Shown: piece by piece, positions 23,244 through 31,392 of the stretch | Layout of the letters: the number at the start of each line of letters is the position of its first letter | How positions within the stretch are numbered: the first letter of the stretch is position 1 | Made by a program: the position numbers and the translations under genes | The notes under the pieces: generated by a model | The model's input: the letters and a program-made list of their open reading frames with translations, nothing else | What the model was told of the DNA's origin: nothing | Databases searched by the model: none | Assembly: GCA_016742275.1 (NCBI GenBank) | Contig: JACVCD010000013.1 | Coordinates: 62,001 to 126,000, forward strand | Origin: Gemmatimonadaceae bacterium | GTDB taxonomy: Bacteria > Gemmatimonadota > Gemmatimonadetes > Gemmatimonadales > Gemmatimonadaceae | Reading direction: 5' to 3' | Length of the DNA: 64,000 bases

Positions 23244-23795
23244 TCACGACTTGTCGTGCACTCCAATGATGAGGCCCACGTCCTCATCAGCCTCGTTCGA
23301 CGCGCTGCGCGATCCCTTGCTGCGGGACGCCGGAGCCGTTGCACGGCTCTTGAGGAAGGACACGAGCGTCAGGTAGCTGAATCCCAGGAAGAACAGCGTC
23401 GTCACGAGACCCACACGCACCGTGGCATTGCGGAAGGCCGCTGACATCGCCGACGTCACGATGGCCTGGAGCTGCTGCGCGTCGAGTACGAACACCACCA
23501 GCGAGCCTGCCAGACCGAGAGCAAACAGCGCGCTTACGGCACCGGCAAAGAGGCTGACAGGCTTGCTCTCAAGACCACGCCCAACCAGCACCAGAATCGA
23601 CGTGCCGAGGAACGGGAGCAGCAGGAGGCTTGAGAGGAAGTTCGCGGCCTGGAAGCGCCACTGGATGTTGGTGAGCTGCAGCGGCCAGAGTTGGGCGCCG
23701 GCCTGCAGGAACGGCACGGTCAACATCAGAATCGCCGCAAGCAGAACAAGCCGGCGGGCGTGAGCGTCATCGTGCAGGTCGAGGAAGTCGGTCAT
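23244..23795 (-). CDS. Small integral membrane protein, unrecognised
   Basis: This 183-residue protein starts at the ATG at 23795 (MTDFLDLHDD). Longer upstream reading would run through 285 nt of Arg/Ser/Pro-rich sequence with no hydrophobic or conserved character, so the short form is preferred. Four hydrophobic segments are visible: VLLAAILMLTVPFL, FLSSLLLLPFLGTSILVLV, AVSALFALGLAGSLVVFVL and VGLVTTLFFLGFSYLTLVSFL. The C-terminal tail (SRSKGSRSASNEADEDVG) is soluble and charged. The sequence between helices 3 and 4 (LDAQQLQAIVTSAMSAAFRN) is amphipathic. No family was recognised. It may be transcribed independently of the PEP-CTERM genes, with which it shares a strand. Confidence 0.72.
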   Translation of the reverse strand: MTDFLDLHDDAHARRLVLLAAILMLTVPFLQAGAQLWPLQLTNIQWRFQAANFLSSLLLLPFLGTSILVLVGRGLESKPVSLFAGAVSALFALGLAGSLVVFVLDAQQLQAIVTSAMSAAFRNATVRVGLVTTLFFLGFSYLTLVSFLKSRATAPASRSKGSRSASNEADEDVGLIIGVHDKS

Positions 23796-24019
23796 GTGAG
23801 GTGAGAAGCAGCGGAGGGAATGGAGGGACGCAATTGCAGAATATGCGCGGAGCAGCCGACAACAGGGCAAAGGACGGGCCAGCTCACTCACACGATACAC
23901 AATTGGCGCTTTGACCAACGTGCCGTGCCAGCAGCGTGACAATGTACTGCGCAAATGTGAGGAATGCTTCAGTCCTTGGCGGGACAGGCCGATAGACCCT
24001 CTGACGCCTTTCGGGGGCG

Positions 24020-24053
24020 CCATTTCCGGGCGCACCGGGGCGGACGGAAATGG
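24020..24053 (+). other. Leader inverted repeat in the 23796-24114 gap
   Basis: The 319-nt gap between divergent genes holds no convincing gene. It contains one clear structure: 9-bp arms CCATTTCCG (24020-24028) and CGGAAATGG (24045-24053) with a 16-nt GC-rich loop, ending about 60 nt before the TonB-C gene start. No T-run follows, so it is not a terminator; it could be an operator or an RNA leader hairpin. A TTGACC at 23911 lacks a -10 box at proper spacing. Confidence 0.4.
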
Positions 24054-24114
24054 TCCCGATGTCGGGCCCTTGTCCGGCACTTACCAGTCTGAATGATCCT
24101 GAGGATCCGAGTCC

Positions 24115-24525
24115 ATGTTTAAGCCGACCCTTCGCGCTGTTGTCGTACCTGTCGTCGCCACGCTCCTGCTCGCGGGCCCGCTCGCTTCGACGGCCGCTGC
24201 GCAGGATGACAAGGTGTACCCGATGTCCGAGTTGACCAATCCGCCGAAGCTTTCGTCGGCTACGCTTGCCGCGCGTCTCATCCAGGAGTCGTATCCGGCT
24301 GATCTCAAGAGCCGTGGCGTGGGTGGCATGGTCGAACTCCAGTTCGTCGTGGACTCCAAGGGCAAAGTTGAGCCCACGTCGGTTGAAGTTGTGGACGCCA
24401 CGCAGACGGCGCTCGGCGAAGCGGCAAAGAAGGTGGTCGCCAAGCTCGAATTCGCGCCGGGCAAGCTCAATGGTTCGGCCGTGAAGACGAAGGTTGTGCT
24501 GCCGATCATCTACAAGCCGAACTGA
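24115..24525 (+). CDS. Secreted TonB C-terminal domain protein
   Basis: This 136-residue protein has a signal peptide (TLRAVVVPVVATLLLAGPLAS, then TAAAQ) and, from about residue 60, a TonB-C domain: SYPADLKSRGVGGMVELQ, FVVDSKGKVEP, then VVAKLEFAPGKLNGSAVKTK and LPI. Classical TonB has an N-terminal membrane anchor and a Pro-rich linker; this protein lacks both and looks freely periplasmic. It may bind TonB boxes or peptidoglycan, or be a stand-alone partner of transporters, but no transport gene is adjacent. It is followed by its own terminator, so it is probably monocistronic. Confidence 0.85.
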   Translation: MFKPTLRAVVVPVVATLLLAGPLASTAAAQDDKVYPMSELTNPPKLSSATLAARLIQESYPADLKSRGVGGMVELQFVVDSKGKVEPTSVEVVDATQTALGEAAKKVVAKLEFAPGKLNGSAVKTKVVLPIIYKPN

Positions 24526-24603
24526 GTCGAATGATCTGATTGTCATCTGCGTGGCAAAGGGGCACCGCTCACGGTCGCCCCTCCTGCCTCACGGGTGAGC
24601 ACA

Positions 24604-24639
24604 GACGCCGGTCCCGATTGGGGCCGGCGTCTCGTTTTT
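24604..24639 (+). terminator. Terminator after the TonB-C gene
   Basis: Stem GACGCCGG / CCGGCGTC extended by CCC/GGG around GATT, followed by TCGTTTTTA. A second GC-rich segment precedes it (24560-24600). Confidence 0.85.
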
Positions 24640-24667
24640 ATGCGACAGGGCGCTAGTTTCCCGCGCC

Positions 24668-26230
24668 ATGACCCAGTCCAGCCAGTCTTCCATGCAGGGC
24701 AAGCTCGATCGCCTTGCCGCCGCGCGTGATGCGTCGGAGCAGGGTGGTGGTGCCGCCCGTGTCGCCGCGCAGCATGCCAAGGGCAAACTCTCTGCCCGTG
24801 AGCGCCTCGACGTGCTCCTCGACGAAGGCTCGTTCGTGGAGATCGACCGCTTTGTCACTTCACGTTCGCTCGCCGAGGGCGAAGCGCCGATCTATGGCGA
24901 CGGTGTCGTCACCGGACACGGACGCATCGAAGGCCGACTGGTCTACGTGTTCAGCCAGGACTTCACGGTCTTCGGTGGATCGCTCTCCGAAGCGCATGCG
25001 GCGAAGATCTGTAAGGTGATGGATCTCGCGCTGCGCAACGGCGCGCCGATGATCGGTCTCAACGACTCCGGCGGCGCACGCATCCAGGAAGGCGTGGTTT
25101 CACTCGGTGGGTATGCCGACATCTTCCTGCGCAACACGTTGGCATCCGGCGTGATTCCGCAGATCTCGGCCATCCTCGGTCCGTGCGCCGGTGGCGCGGT
25201 GTACTCGCCCGCCATCACCGACTTCATCTACATGGTGCGTGGCACGAGCTACATGTTCGTGACTGGCCCCAATGTCGTGAAGACGGTCACGCATGAAGAC
25301 GTGACGATGGAGCAGTTGGGTGGTGCCGATACACACGCTGGCACCAGCGGTGTCGCACACTTCGCTTGCGATTCTGAGTTGGCGTGCCTGCAGCACATCC
25401 GTGAACTCTTCCGGTTTGTGCCGAGCAACAATGTCGATGATCCCCCACGCGGCAGTGGACGCGATCCGCGCGATCGCCGGGAAGAGTCGCTGCTGAACGT
25501 TGTGCCAGAGAATCCGAACAAGCCATACGACATGCGTGAGGTCATCACGCGTATCGTGGACGATGGTCATTTCTACGAAGTACAGCCCGACTACGCGGCC
25601 AATATCCTGGTGGGCTTTGCGCACCTCGGTGGTCAGAGTGTTGGCATCGTAGCCAATCAACCGGCTGTACTCGCGGGTGTGCTCGATATCAACGCGTCCA
25701 TGAAAGCAGCGCGCTTCGTGCGATTCTGCGATTGCTTCAACATTCCGCTTGTCACATTCGAAGACGTGCCGGGATTTCTCCCGGGCGTTGCCCAGGAACA
25801 CAATGGCATCATCAAGCATGGTGCCAAGCTGCTCTATGCGTATTGCGAAGCCACGGTGCCCAAGCTCACGGTCATCACGCGCAAGGCATATGGTGGCGCG
25901 TATGACGTCATGAGCTCCAAGCACATTCGCGGTGACTACAACGTGGCCTGGCCCACCGCAGAAATTGCGGTCATGGGCCCCAAGGGCGCCGTGGAGATCA
26001 TCTACAAGAAGGAGATCGCTGAGGCGGCGGATCCGCAGGCCGCACTTGATGCGCGCGTCGCGGAGTACACGGAGAAGTTCGCCAATCCCTACATCGCTGC
26101 CGCACGCGGCTATGTGGATGATGTAATCGATCCGCGCGATACGCGCCCGCGACTCATCGAAGCACTCGAGGCGTTGCGCGGCAAGCGTGATCGCAATCCG
26201 GCCAAGAAGCACGGCAACCTTCCGCTCTGA
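24668..26230 (+). CDS. pccB: Acyl-CoA (propionyl-CoA type) carboxylase carboxyltransferase subunit
   Basis: The 520-residue carboxyltransferase beta chain moves CO2 from carboxybiotin to an acyl-CoA. Two crotonase-fold halves are visible. The first has [37 protein letters not shown] and [11 protein letters not shown] with [12 protein letters not shown]. The second has [24 protein letters not shown] and [14 protein letters not shown]. It lacks the zinc finger of AccD and is of full PccB/MccB length. It is the first gene of an operon with biotin carboxylase, a methyltransferase and BCCP. Substrate is propionyl- or acetyl-CoA; sequence alone does not settle which. Confidence 0.93.
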   Translation: MTQSSQSSMQGKLDRLAAARDASEQGGGAARVAAQHAKGKLSARERLDVLLDEGSFVEIDRFVTSRSLAEGEAPIYGDGVVTGHGRIEGRLVYVFSQDFTVFGGSLSEAHAAKICKVMDLALRNGAPMIGLNDSGGARIQEGVVSLGGYADIFLRNTLASGVIPQISAILGPCAGGAVYSPAITDFIYMVRGTSYMFVTGPNVVKTVTHEDVTMEQLGGADTHAGTSGVAHFACDSELACLQHIRELFRFVPSNNVDDPPRGSGRDPRDRREESLLNVVPENPNKPYDMREVITRIVDDGHFYEVQPDYAANILVGFAHLGGQSVGIVANQPAVLAGVLDINASMKAARFVRFCDCFNIPLVTFEDVPGFLPGVAQEHNGIIKHGAKLLYAYCEATVPKLTVITRKAYGGAYDVMSSKHIRGDYNVAWPTAEIAVMGPKGAVEIIYKKEIAEAADPQAALDARVAEYTEKFANPYIAAARGYVDDVIDPRDTRPRLIEALEALRGKRDRNPAKKHGNLPL

Positions 26231-26238
26231 GACCACGC

Positions 26239-27792
26239 ATGTTCAGTAAAGTGCTGGTGGCCAATCGCGGCGAGATCGCGCTTCGCATCATTCGCGCCTG
26301 TCAGGAACTCGGCGTCAAAACTGTCGCCGTGTATTCCGAAGCCGACGCAAGCGCGCCGCATGTGCGGGAAGCCGACGAAGCCGTACTCGTTGGACCGCCG
26401 CCGTCGAGCCAGAGCTATCTGGTGGGCGAGCGGCTTATCGAAGTGGCCAAGCGCACCGGCGCCGAAGCCATTCATCCGGGCTACGGCTTTCTCTCCGAGC
26501 GTGCATGGTTTGCGCGCGCTGTGCGGGACGCGGGCCTTGTGTTCATCGGTCCGCCGGCCGAAGCCATCGACGCCATGGGCTCAAAGACCGACGCGCGTCA
26601 GTTGGCCATCAAAGCTGGTGTGCCGGTCGTGCCGGGCAACGCCGAGGGCGTGAAGGACGCAGAGGAAGCGCTGGCCATTGCCGAGTCCTACGGTTTTCCC
26701 GTGCTGCTCAAGGCTGCCGCTGGCGGCGGTGGCAAGGGCATGCGTGTGGTGCGGCAAGCGTCCGAGCTGGCGGATGCTCTCGCGAGCGCGCGTCGTGAAG
26801 CAAAGAACGCGTTCGGCGACGATGCCGTGTACGTCGAGAAGTACATCGAGGGGCCGCGGCACGTGGAGATCCAGGTGCTCGCCGACTCGCATGGCAATGT
26901 GGTGCACCTGGGCGAGCGTGAGTGCTCGGTGCAGCGTCGTCATCAGAAGATGATCGAAGAAGCACCGAGTGTAGCCGTATCACCGGAACTGCGCGCACGC
27001 ATGGGTGCAACGGCTGTTGCTGCGGCCAAGGCGGCGGGCTATGTGAACGCCGGTACGTGCGAGTTTCTGCTCGACAAGGATGGGCAGTACTACTTCCTCG
27101 AGATGAACACACGTATTCAGGTGGAGCATCCGGTCACCGAACTGGTGATGGGGCTCGATCTGGTGCAGTGGCAGATTCGAGTGGCGGCTGGTGAGCGCTT
27201 GCCGTTCACCCAGAAAGATTTCACGCCGCGTGGTTGGGCCATCGAGTGCCGCATCACGAGTGAAGATCCATCGAACGGCTTCCTGCCGAGCACGGGCCGC
27301 ATCGAGTATCTGCACTTGCCGAGTGGCCCTGGTGTGCGTTGGGATGGTGGCATCGAAGCGGGCAGCGTGGTTGGTCTGCACTACGATCCCATGCTGGCAA
27401 AGCTCATCGTGCATGCACCGACGCGCGCGCTGGCTATTGCCCGCATGCGTCGTGCGTTGCATGAACTCACCATCGATGGCATCGAGACATCACGCGCATT
27501 TCATTTGCGCGTGATGGATGACGCCGAGTTTCAGCGTGGTGATATCACCATTCAGTGGTTGGAGCAGCGATTGCCAACACTGACTTCACCAACAGACGAC
27601 GCGGAAACATTGCAGTTGGCAGCGATTGCTGCGGCACTCGTAGCACACGAAGAGCGTACGGCAGGGCGCAGCAGTGCAGCACCCAGCGCTTCGGCTGATG
27701 CAAGTGCTGCGACGACGAATGCTTCGGGTGCGTCTGCGCCTGCCTCGTTGACGTGGGCTGGTGTTGCGCGACGTGAAGGGTTGCGCAGTTGA
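26239..27792 (+). CDS. accC: Acyl-CoA carboxylase biotin carboxylase subunit, without BCCP domain
   Basis: This subunit carboxylates biotin with ATP and bicarbonate. The 517 residues comprise the biotin-carboxylase N-domain (KVLVANRGEIALRIIRAC), the ATP-grasp domain with Gly-rich loop KAAAGGGGKGMR, EKYIEGPRHVEIQ, ECSVQRRHQKMIEEAPS, NAGTCEF and EMNTRIQVEHPVTE, and the C-domain with GWAIECRI. Then comes an Ala/Ser-rich low-complexity tail (about residues 470-505). Full PccA/MccA chains (about 660) carry BT and BCCP domains here; this one stops, and those domains sit in the separate gene at 29129. The stop overlaps the methyltransferase start by TTGA. Confidence 0.94.
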   Translation: MFSKVLVANRGEIALRIIRACQELGVKTVAVYSEADASAPHVREADEAVLVGPPPSSQSYLVGERLIEVAKRTGAEAIHPGYGFLSERAWFARAVRDAGLVFIGPPAEAIDAMGSKTDARQLAIKAGVPVVPGNAEGVKDAEEALAIAESYGFPVLLKAAAGGGGKGMRVVRQASELADALASARREAKNAFGDDAVYVEKYIEGPRHVEIQVLADSHGNVVHLGERECSVQRRHQKMIEEAPSVAVSPELRARMGATAVAAAKAAGYVNAGTCEFLLDKDGQYYFLEMNTRIQVEHPVTELVMGLDLVQWQIRVAAGERLPFTQKDFTPRGWAIECRITSEDPSNGFLPSTGRIEYLHLPSGPGVRWDGGIEAGSVVGLHYDPMLAKLIVHAPTRALAIARMRRALHELTIDGIETSRAFHLRVMDDAEFQRGDITIQWLEQRLPTLTSPTDDAETLQLAAIAAALVAHEERTAGRSSAAPSASADASAATTNASGASAPASLTWAGVARREGLRS

Positions 27793-29132
27793 AGGCAGGG
27801 CCGGAGCAGGTGGGCGTACTGACCGTGGAGAACGTGGCAGCCGGCGGTGATGGTGTCGGCCGGCTGAACGGGCTCGCGGTTTTTGTGCCGCGCACCGCTC
27901 CCGGTGATGTAGCGCAGGTGGCCTATCGCATTCACGGTCGCCTTGGGCGCGGACGTGTTCTGCAGGTGCTGACACCATCAACGCATCGCGTTGAGCCACG
28001 CTGCGTGCACTATGTGAACGATCTGTGCGGGGGCTGTCAGGTTCAGCATCTCGATGCGGAAACGCAGCAGCGTTCACGTCAGGAGATCGTGCGCGATACG
28101 CTGGCTCGCATCGGCAAGCGCACGATCCCACTGCCCTCGATTGTGACGGGACGCGAGTGGGGATATCGCACGCGCCTGACCCTTGCACTTCGCAAGCGAG
28201 GCTCCGGCTGGACGGCCGGACTGCATCGCTATGACGATGGCGCCCGCGTGTTTTCCCTGTCGGAGTGCGCGATCGTTGAACCGACAATCGAGGCGACGTG
28301 GCAGGCGCTCCGTGTGTGGGTGGAACGCAATCAGACGCCATTGCCATCGGCACCGCTGCTGCGCCTTTCGTTGCGGCTCGCTGAGAGTCGCGATGCGTCA
28401 GGACAGATCACCGTTGGCGTGTTCGTGGTAGTGCAGGGAGGTGCGAGCTGGCCTACCCAGGATGCCTGGCGTCGTGCCGTTCGTGGCATGGCCCCGCGGG
28501 TGCTCGATGTGTTGTGGACGCCGGCGGACATCGCCGCTGAAGATGTGATGGCGCCCTCTGCATCTGAGGCCACGGAAGCGGCCGAAGCGCGCGCGTTTGC
28601 CCAGGTGAATGCGAGCGTAGCCGACGCCATGCACGAGGTGGTGCTCGAACATGTGCGAACGTTGCAGGGCGTACGCGTGTTCGATGGCTATGCCGGTACT
28701 GGGCGTCTGGCACTGGCATTGGTGGCTGACGCAGAGCGTCGTGTGGTCAGCGTGGAGCTCGATCCGGCTGGTGTGCGGGCCACGGAAGCACAACGTGCAC
28801 TACTGCCGTCCGATGCAGCCGCGCGGCTCGACGTGCAGTGTGAATTGGTCGAGAAGGCGCTTCAGCACACCGCAACAACTGCATTTGCGCCGGATGTTGT
28901 CGTCCTCAATCCACCGCGAGCGGGCGTGGATGTCCGCGTGACCAAGTGGTTGGAATCCAAGGCCGCGTCGAGCGTGCGCGGTGTGGTCTACGTCAGCTGC
29001 AATCCGGCGACCCTTGCACGGGACTTGTCCCGCCTGCCGTCGTGGCGGGTGGAGTCCGTGCAGTGTTTCGACATGTTTCCGCAGACGGCACACGTGGAAA
29101 GTGTGTGCGTGCTGCAGCGGGAGAAGCCATGA
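27789..29132 (+). CDS. RumA/TrmA-family RNA (uracil-5-)-methyltransferase
   Basis: This 447-residue SAM-dependent methyltransferase makes m5U in 23S rRNA or tRNA. It has an N-terminal TRAM domain (VLTVENVAAGGDGVGRLNG, VFVPRTAPGD), an Fe-S cluster motif RCVHYVNDLCGGCQVQH with a further Cys in LSECAIVEP, a SAM motif FDGYAGTGRLAL, NPPRAGV, and the catalytic Cys in VYVSCNPATLARDL. The Cys spacing suggests the RumA (4Fe-4S) branch, but the exact target base cannot be told. The TTG start overlaps the biotin-carboxylase stop by 4 nt; a GTG at 27810 is an alternative. The gene is wedged between two parts of the acyl-CoA carboxylase. Confidence 0.9.
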   Translation: MKAGPEQVGVLTVENVAAGGDGVGRLNGLAVFVPRTAPGDVAQVAYRIHGRLGRGRVLQVLTPSTHRVEPRCVHYVNDLCGGCQVQHLDAETQQRSRQEIVRDTLARIGKRTIPLPSIVTGREWGYRTRLTLALRKRGSGWTAGLHRYDDGARVFSLSECAIVEPTIEATWQALRVWVERNQTPLPSAPLLRLSLRLAESRDASGQITVGVFVVVQGGASWPTQDAWRRAVRGMAPRVLDVLWTPADIAAEDVMAPSASEATEAAEARAFAQVNASVADAMHEVVLEHVRTLQGVRVFDGYAGTGRLALALVADAERRVVSVELDPAGVRATEAQRALLPSDAAARLDVQCELVEKALQHTATTAFAPDVVVLNPPRAGVDVRVTKWLESKAASSVRGVVYVSCNPATLARDLSRLPSWRVESVQCFDMFPQTAHVESVCVLQREKP

Positions 29133-29641
29133 AGTACCTGGTGGATGTGAACGGAAAGCGCATCACGGTGGAACTCGATGGCGCGCAGGTGACGGTCGAT
29201 GGACGCACCGTCGAAGCTTCACTGACGCATGTGGCGGGCACACCGGTGCGTCTGGTGCGAGTCGGGGAACAGGTGCATCGCGTAACGGCGCGTCGTGGCG
29301 CGTCGCGAGGGCAGTGGCTGCTCGATGTGGACGGCTCGCGGGTCGAGGCCGAGGCGCTCGACGAGCGCATGCGTGCCATCAAGGATCTGACGGCAGCGTC
29401 GGCGGCGGCGAGTGGACCGGCCCCGCTGGTGGCGCCAATGCCGGGTCTGGTGGTCCGCATAAACGTCGCCCCCGGCGACACCGTCAGTGCCGGCCAGGGG
29501 CTCGTGGTCATCGAGGCGATGAAGATGGAAAACGAACTGCGTGCCACCACGGCCGGTGTCGTGACTGGCATCCGCGTGCAGTCGGGTCAGGCAGTGGACA
29601 AGGGCACCGTGCTGGTGGATCTCGGTCCTATTCCTGAATAA
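29129..29641 (+). CDS. Biotin carboxyl carrier protein with BT-like N-domain
   Basis: In this 170-residue protein, residues about 95-170 form the biotinyl domain: LVAPMPGLVVRINVAPGD, EAMKMENELRATTAG with biotinylated Lys132, and GQAVDKGTVLVDL. The first 90 residues are mostly beta-strand (VNGKRITVELDGAQVTVDG and similar) and look like the BT domain that in PccA joins biotin carboxylase to the carboxyltransferase. The pair of genes at 26239 and 29129 therefore equals one split alpha chain. The ATG at 29129 overlaps the methyltransferase stop by ATGA; an upstream in-frame start would lie inside that gene. Confidence 0.92.
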   Translation: MKYLVDVNGKRITVELDGAQVTVDGRTVEASLTHVAGTPVRLVRVGEQVHRVTARRGASRGQWLLDVDGSRVEAEALDERMRAIKDLTAASAAASGPAPLVAPMPGLVVRINVAPGDTVSAGQGLVVIEAMKMENELRATTAGVVTGIRVQSGQAVDKGTVLVDLGPIPE

Positions 29642-29655
29642 TCCTTTGATTCATG

Positions 29656-29680
29656 TTGAGGGCGGCCAAGCCGCCCTCAA
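29656..29680. terminator. Hairpin between converging BCCP and mscL genes
   Basis: Perfect 11-bp stem TTGAGGGCGGC / GCCGCCCTCAA with a CAA loop, in a 57-nt gap between converging genes. T-tracts are weak on both strands, but the position suits a bidirectional terminator. Confidence 0.65.
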
Positions 29681-29698
29681 CGTCGGTCAAGCTGGTTC

Positions 29699-30052
29699 TC
29701 AGGCCTTGGTCGGGCTGTTACGGCGCATACGATTCACGCCCTTGATCACCATGAACAGGGTGAACGCCACGATCAGGAATGTGAGGATCTGATTGATGAA
29801 TTGCCCGTAGGCGACAGTGGCCACGCCGGCCTTCCTGGCTTCCTCGAGCGTGGTAAAAGTGCCGTCGCCGAAGGTCAGGAAGCGATTGGAGAAGTCGACG
29901 CCGCCGGTAAGCAGCCCGACCACGGGCATGATGATGTCATTGACCATGCTGTCGACAATTTTCTGGAACGCACCGCCGATTACGACACCGACGGCGAGGT
30001 CCAGCACGCTGCCTTTCATGGCGAATTCCTTGAACTCCGACATCATCGACAT
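29699..30052 (-). CDS. mscL: Large-conductance mechanosensitive channel
   Basis: MscL is the homopentameric inner-membrane channel that opens under hypo-osmotic shock. The 117-residue protein has FKEFAMKGSVLDLAVGVVIGGAF (N-terminal amphipathic helix and TM1), a periplasmic loop with VDFSNRFLTFGDG, TM2 (QILTFLIVAFTLFMVIKGVNRM) and a short cytoplasmic tail. It is shorter than the E. coli form (136) in the C-terminal helix. The ATG at 30052 follows AGGAGCGGCC; an upstream in-frame reading is Arg/Pro-rich and overlaps the rplM promoter region. Confidence 0.95.
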   Translation of the reverse strand: MSMMSEFKEFAMKGSVLDLAVGVVIGGAFQKIVDSMVNDIIMPVVGLLTGGVDFSNRFLTFGDGTFTTLEEARKAGVATVAYGQFINQILTFLIVAFTLFMVIKGVNRMRRNSPTKA

Positions 30053-30219
30053 GGGCCGCTCCTGGCTGAAAGGGTGGGGCGGGCGCAGGGCCGATGTTCG
30101 GCGCCGAGTCCGCTTCGGTGTCGGGAGAGTGGGGACCGGACGGATCGCTGGCAAGGGGCGCGACACCAGTCGCGACGTCCGTTGTGAGGACAGGTGTATT
30201 TCGGACGCCAAAGCCTGCG

Positions 30220-30248
30220 TTGACAACCACTTCAGGCCTGAGTAAGCT
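30220..30248 (+). promoter_or_regulatory. Promoter of rplM-rpsI
   Basis: Consensus -35 TTGACA (30220-30225), 17-bp spacer, -10 TAAGCT (30243-30248), start near 30255 and a leader of about 145 nt. The -10 context AGTAAGCTAC is repeated exactly at the rpsO promoter. Nothing else was identified in the 348-nt gap between mscL (30052) and rplM (30401). Confidence 0.8.
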
Positions 30249-30400
30249 ACGAGTCTGTCCCGTTTTGGCGGGATTGTGTTTATTTCCCCTGTAAATCCGC
30301 CCAATCGCGCCCACGGTGCGAGACGGCAGGTCAGGGTTCACCTCTTTGCCGGAAGCTCCGGATCTCCGGGTTTCTCGCATCACGTACGGATCACGTTAGC

Positions 30401-30850
30401 ATGAAGACCTACAGCGCGACCCCGAAGGATATCGACCGTCGGTGGTACATCGTCGACGCGGAAGGAATGGTCCTGGGCCGTCTCGCGTCGGAAGTCGCGA
30501 AGATCATCCGCGGCAAGCACAAGCCCATGTACACGCCACACATGGACACGGGTGACTTCGTCATCGTGATCAATGCGTCCAAGGTGCAGGTTACCGGCCG
30601 CAAGGCGGAGCAGAAGACCTATTTCAGCCACACCGGCTACATGGGTCACGAGAAGCACACGCCGTATGCGACGATGCTTGCCAAGCACCCGGAGCGCGTC
30701 ATCGAGAAGGCGGTCTACGGCATGCTGCCGAAGACGGCGCTCGGTCGCCAGGTGCTGCGTCGCAAGCTCCGCGTGTTCGCCGGTGCGGAGCATCCGCACA
30801 TCGCGCAGAACCCGGCTACGCTCACTTTCTCCACGGCTGAGGCCAAGTAA
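30401..30850 (+). CDS. rplM: 50S ribosomal protein L13
   Basis: The 149-residue L13 shows [45 protein letters not shown] and the conserved [22 protein letters not shown] block. It binds 23S rRNA early in large-subunit assembly. The stop overlaps the rpsI start by 1 nt (TAATG). The pair rplM-rpsI is near-universal in bacteria. Confidence 0.97.
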   Translation: MKTYSATPKDIDRRWYIVDAEGMVLGRLASEVAKIIRGKHKPMYTPHMDTGDFVIVINASKVQVTGRKAEQKTYFSHTGYMGHEKHTPYATMLAKHPERVIEKAVYGMLPKTALGRQVLRRKLRVFAGAEHPHIAQNPATLTFSTAEAK

Positions 30851-31239
30851 TGTCGGAACAGATCCACTCCGTCGGCCGTCGCAAGGAAGCGGTGTGCCGT
30901 CTTTATCTCACGCCGGGTTCGGGCAAGTGGGACGTCAACGGCCGTACGCTCGGTGACTACTTCCCGCGTCCGACGCTGGTGTCGGCCATCCAGCAGCCGT
31001 TCACGCTCACGGACACGCTCGGCAAGTTCGACGTGAAGTGCGTGCTCAATGGCGGCGGCATGTCGGGTCAGGCGGGCGCGGTGCGCCTCGCAGTGGCTCG
31101 TGCGCTCGTCAAGATCGACGAAAGCAACAAGAAGAAGCTTCGCGAGTTCGGCCTGCTCACGCGCGATGCGCGTGAGGTCGAGCGTAAGAAGCCGGGCCGC
31201 GCTGGCGCCCGTAAGCGCTTCCAGTTCTCGAAGCGTTAA
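30850..31239 (+). CDS. rpsI: 30S ribosomal protein S9
   Basis: The 129-residue S9 shows GRRKEAVCRLYLTPGSGKWDVNG, GGGMSGQAGAVRLAVARAL, LLTRDAREVERKKPGRAGARK and the C-terminal FQFSKR. The final Lys-Arg reaches the P-site tRNA in the ribosome. It directly follows rplM. Confidence 0.97.
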   Translation: MSEQIHSVGRRKEAVCRLYLTPGSGKWDVNGRTLGDYFPRPTLVSAIQQPFTLTDTLGKFDVKCVLNGGGMSGQAGAVRLAVARALVKIDESNKKKLREFGLLTRDAREVERKKPGRAGARKRFQFSKR

Positions 31240-31248
31240 TCGAGTTTT

Positions 31249-31270
31249 GCCGGTGCCTTCGGGCACCGGT
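31249..31270 (+). terminator. Hairpin after rpsI (weak terminator or processing site)
   Basis: GCCGGTGCC and GGCACCGGT form a stem around a TTCG tetraloop 10 nt past the rpsI stop. The four T lie before, not after, the stem, so it may attenuate or protect the message rather than end it. Confidence 0.4.
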
Positions 31271-31302
31271 CGCTCGACCAGCATATCTCACACGTGGTCC
31301 GA

Positions 31303-31348
31303 GTCGGTGGCGGGTGCTGTACCGCCAGGCGGGACAGTCGCCACCGAC
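31303..31348 (+). promoter_or_regulatory. Structured rpsB leader hairpin
   Basis: Outer stem GTCGGTGGCG (31303-31312) with CGCCACCGAC (31339-31348), 10 bp perfect. Inside it, CTGT pairs with ACAG and CCGCC with GGCGG. The element ends 45 nt before the rpsB start. Leaders of rpsB are autoregulated by S2 in other bacteria; a similar role here is inference. Confidence 0.5.
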
Positions 31349-31392
31349 GCTGACGATCACGGACGCGAATCAAAACCTCACGAACACCGATC

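Noticed and set aside
23911-23943. TTGACC ... GACAAT as a promoter in the gap before the TonB-C gene
   Set aside because: The spacing is about 21 bp, too long for a sigma-70 promoter.
28946-29128. Upstream extension of the BCCP gene
   Set aside because: It runs within the methyltransferase gene; the ATG at 29129 with an ATGA overlap is better.
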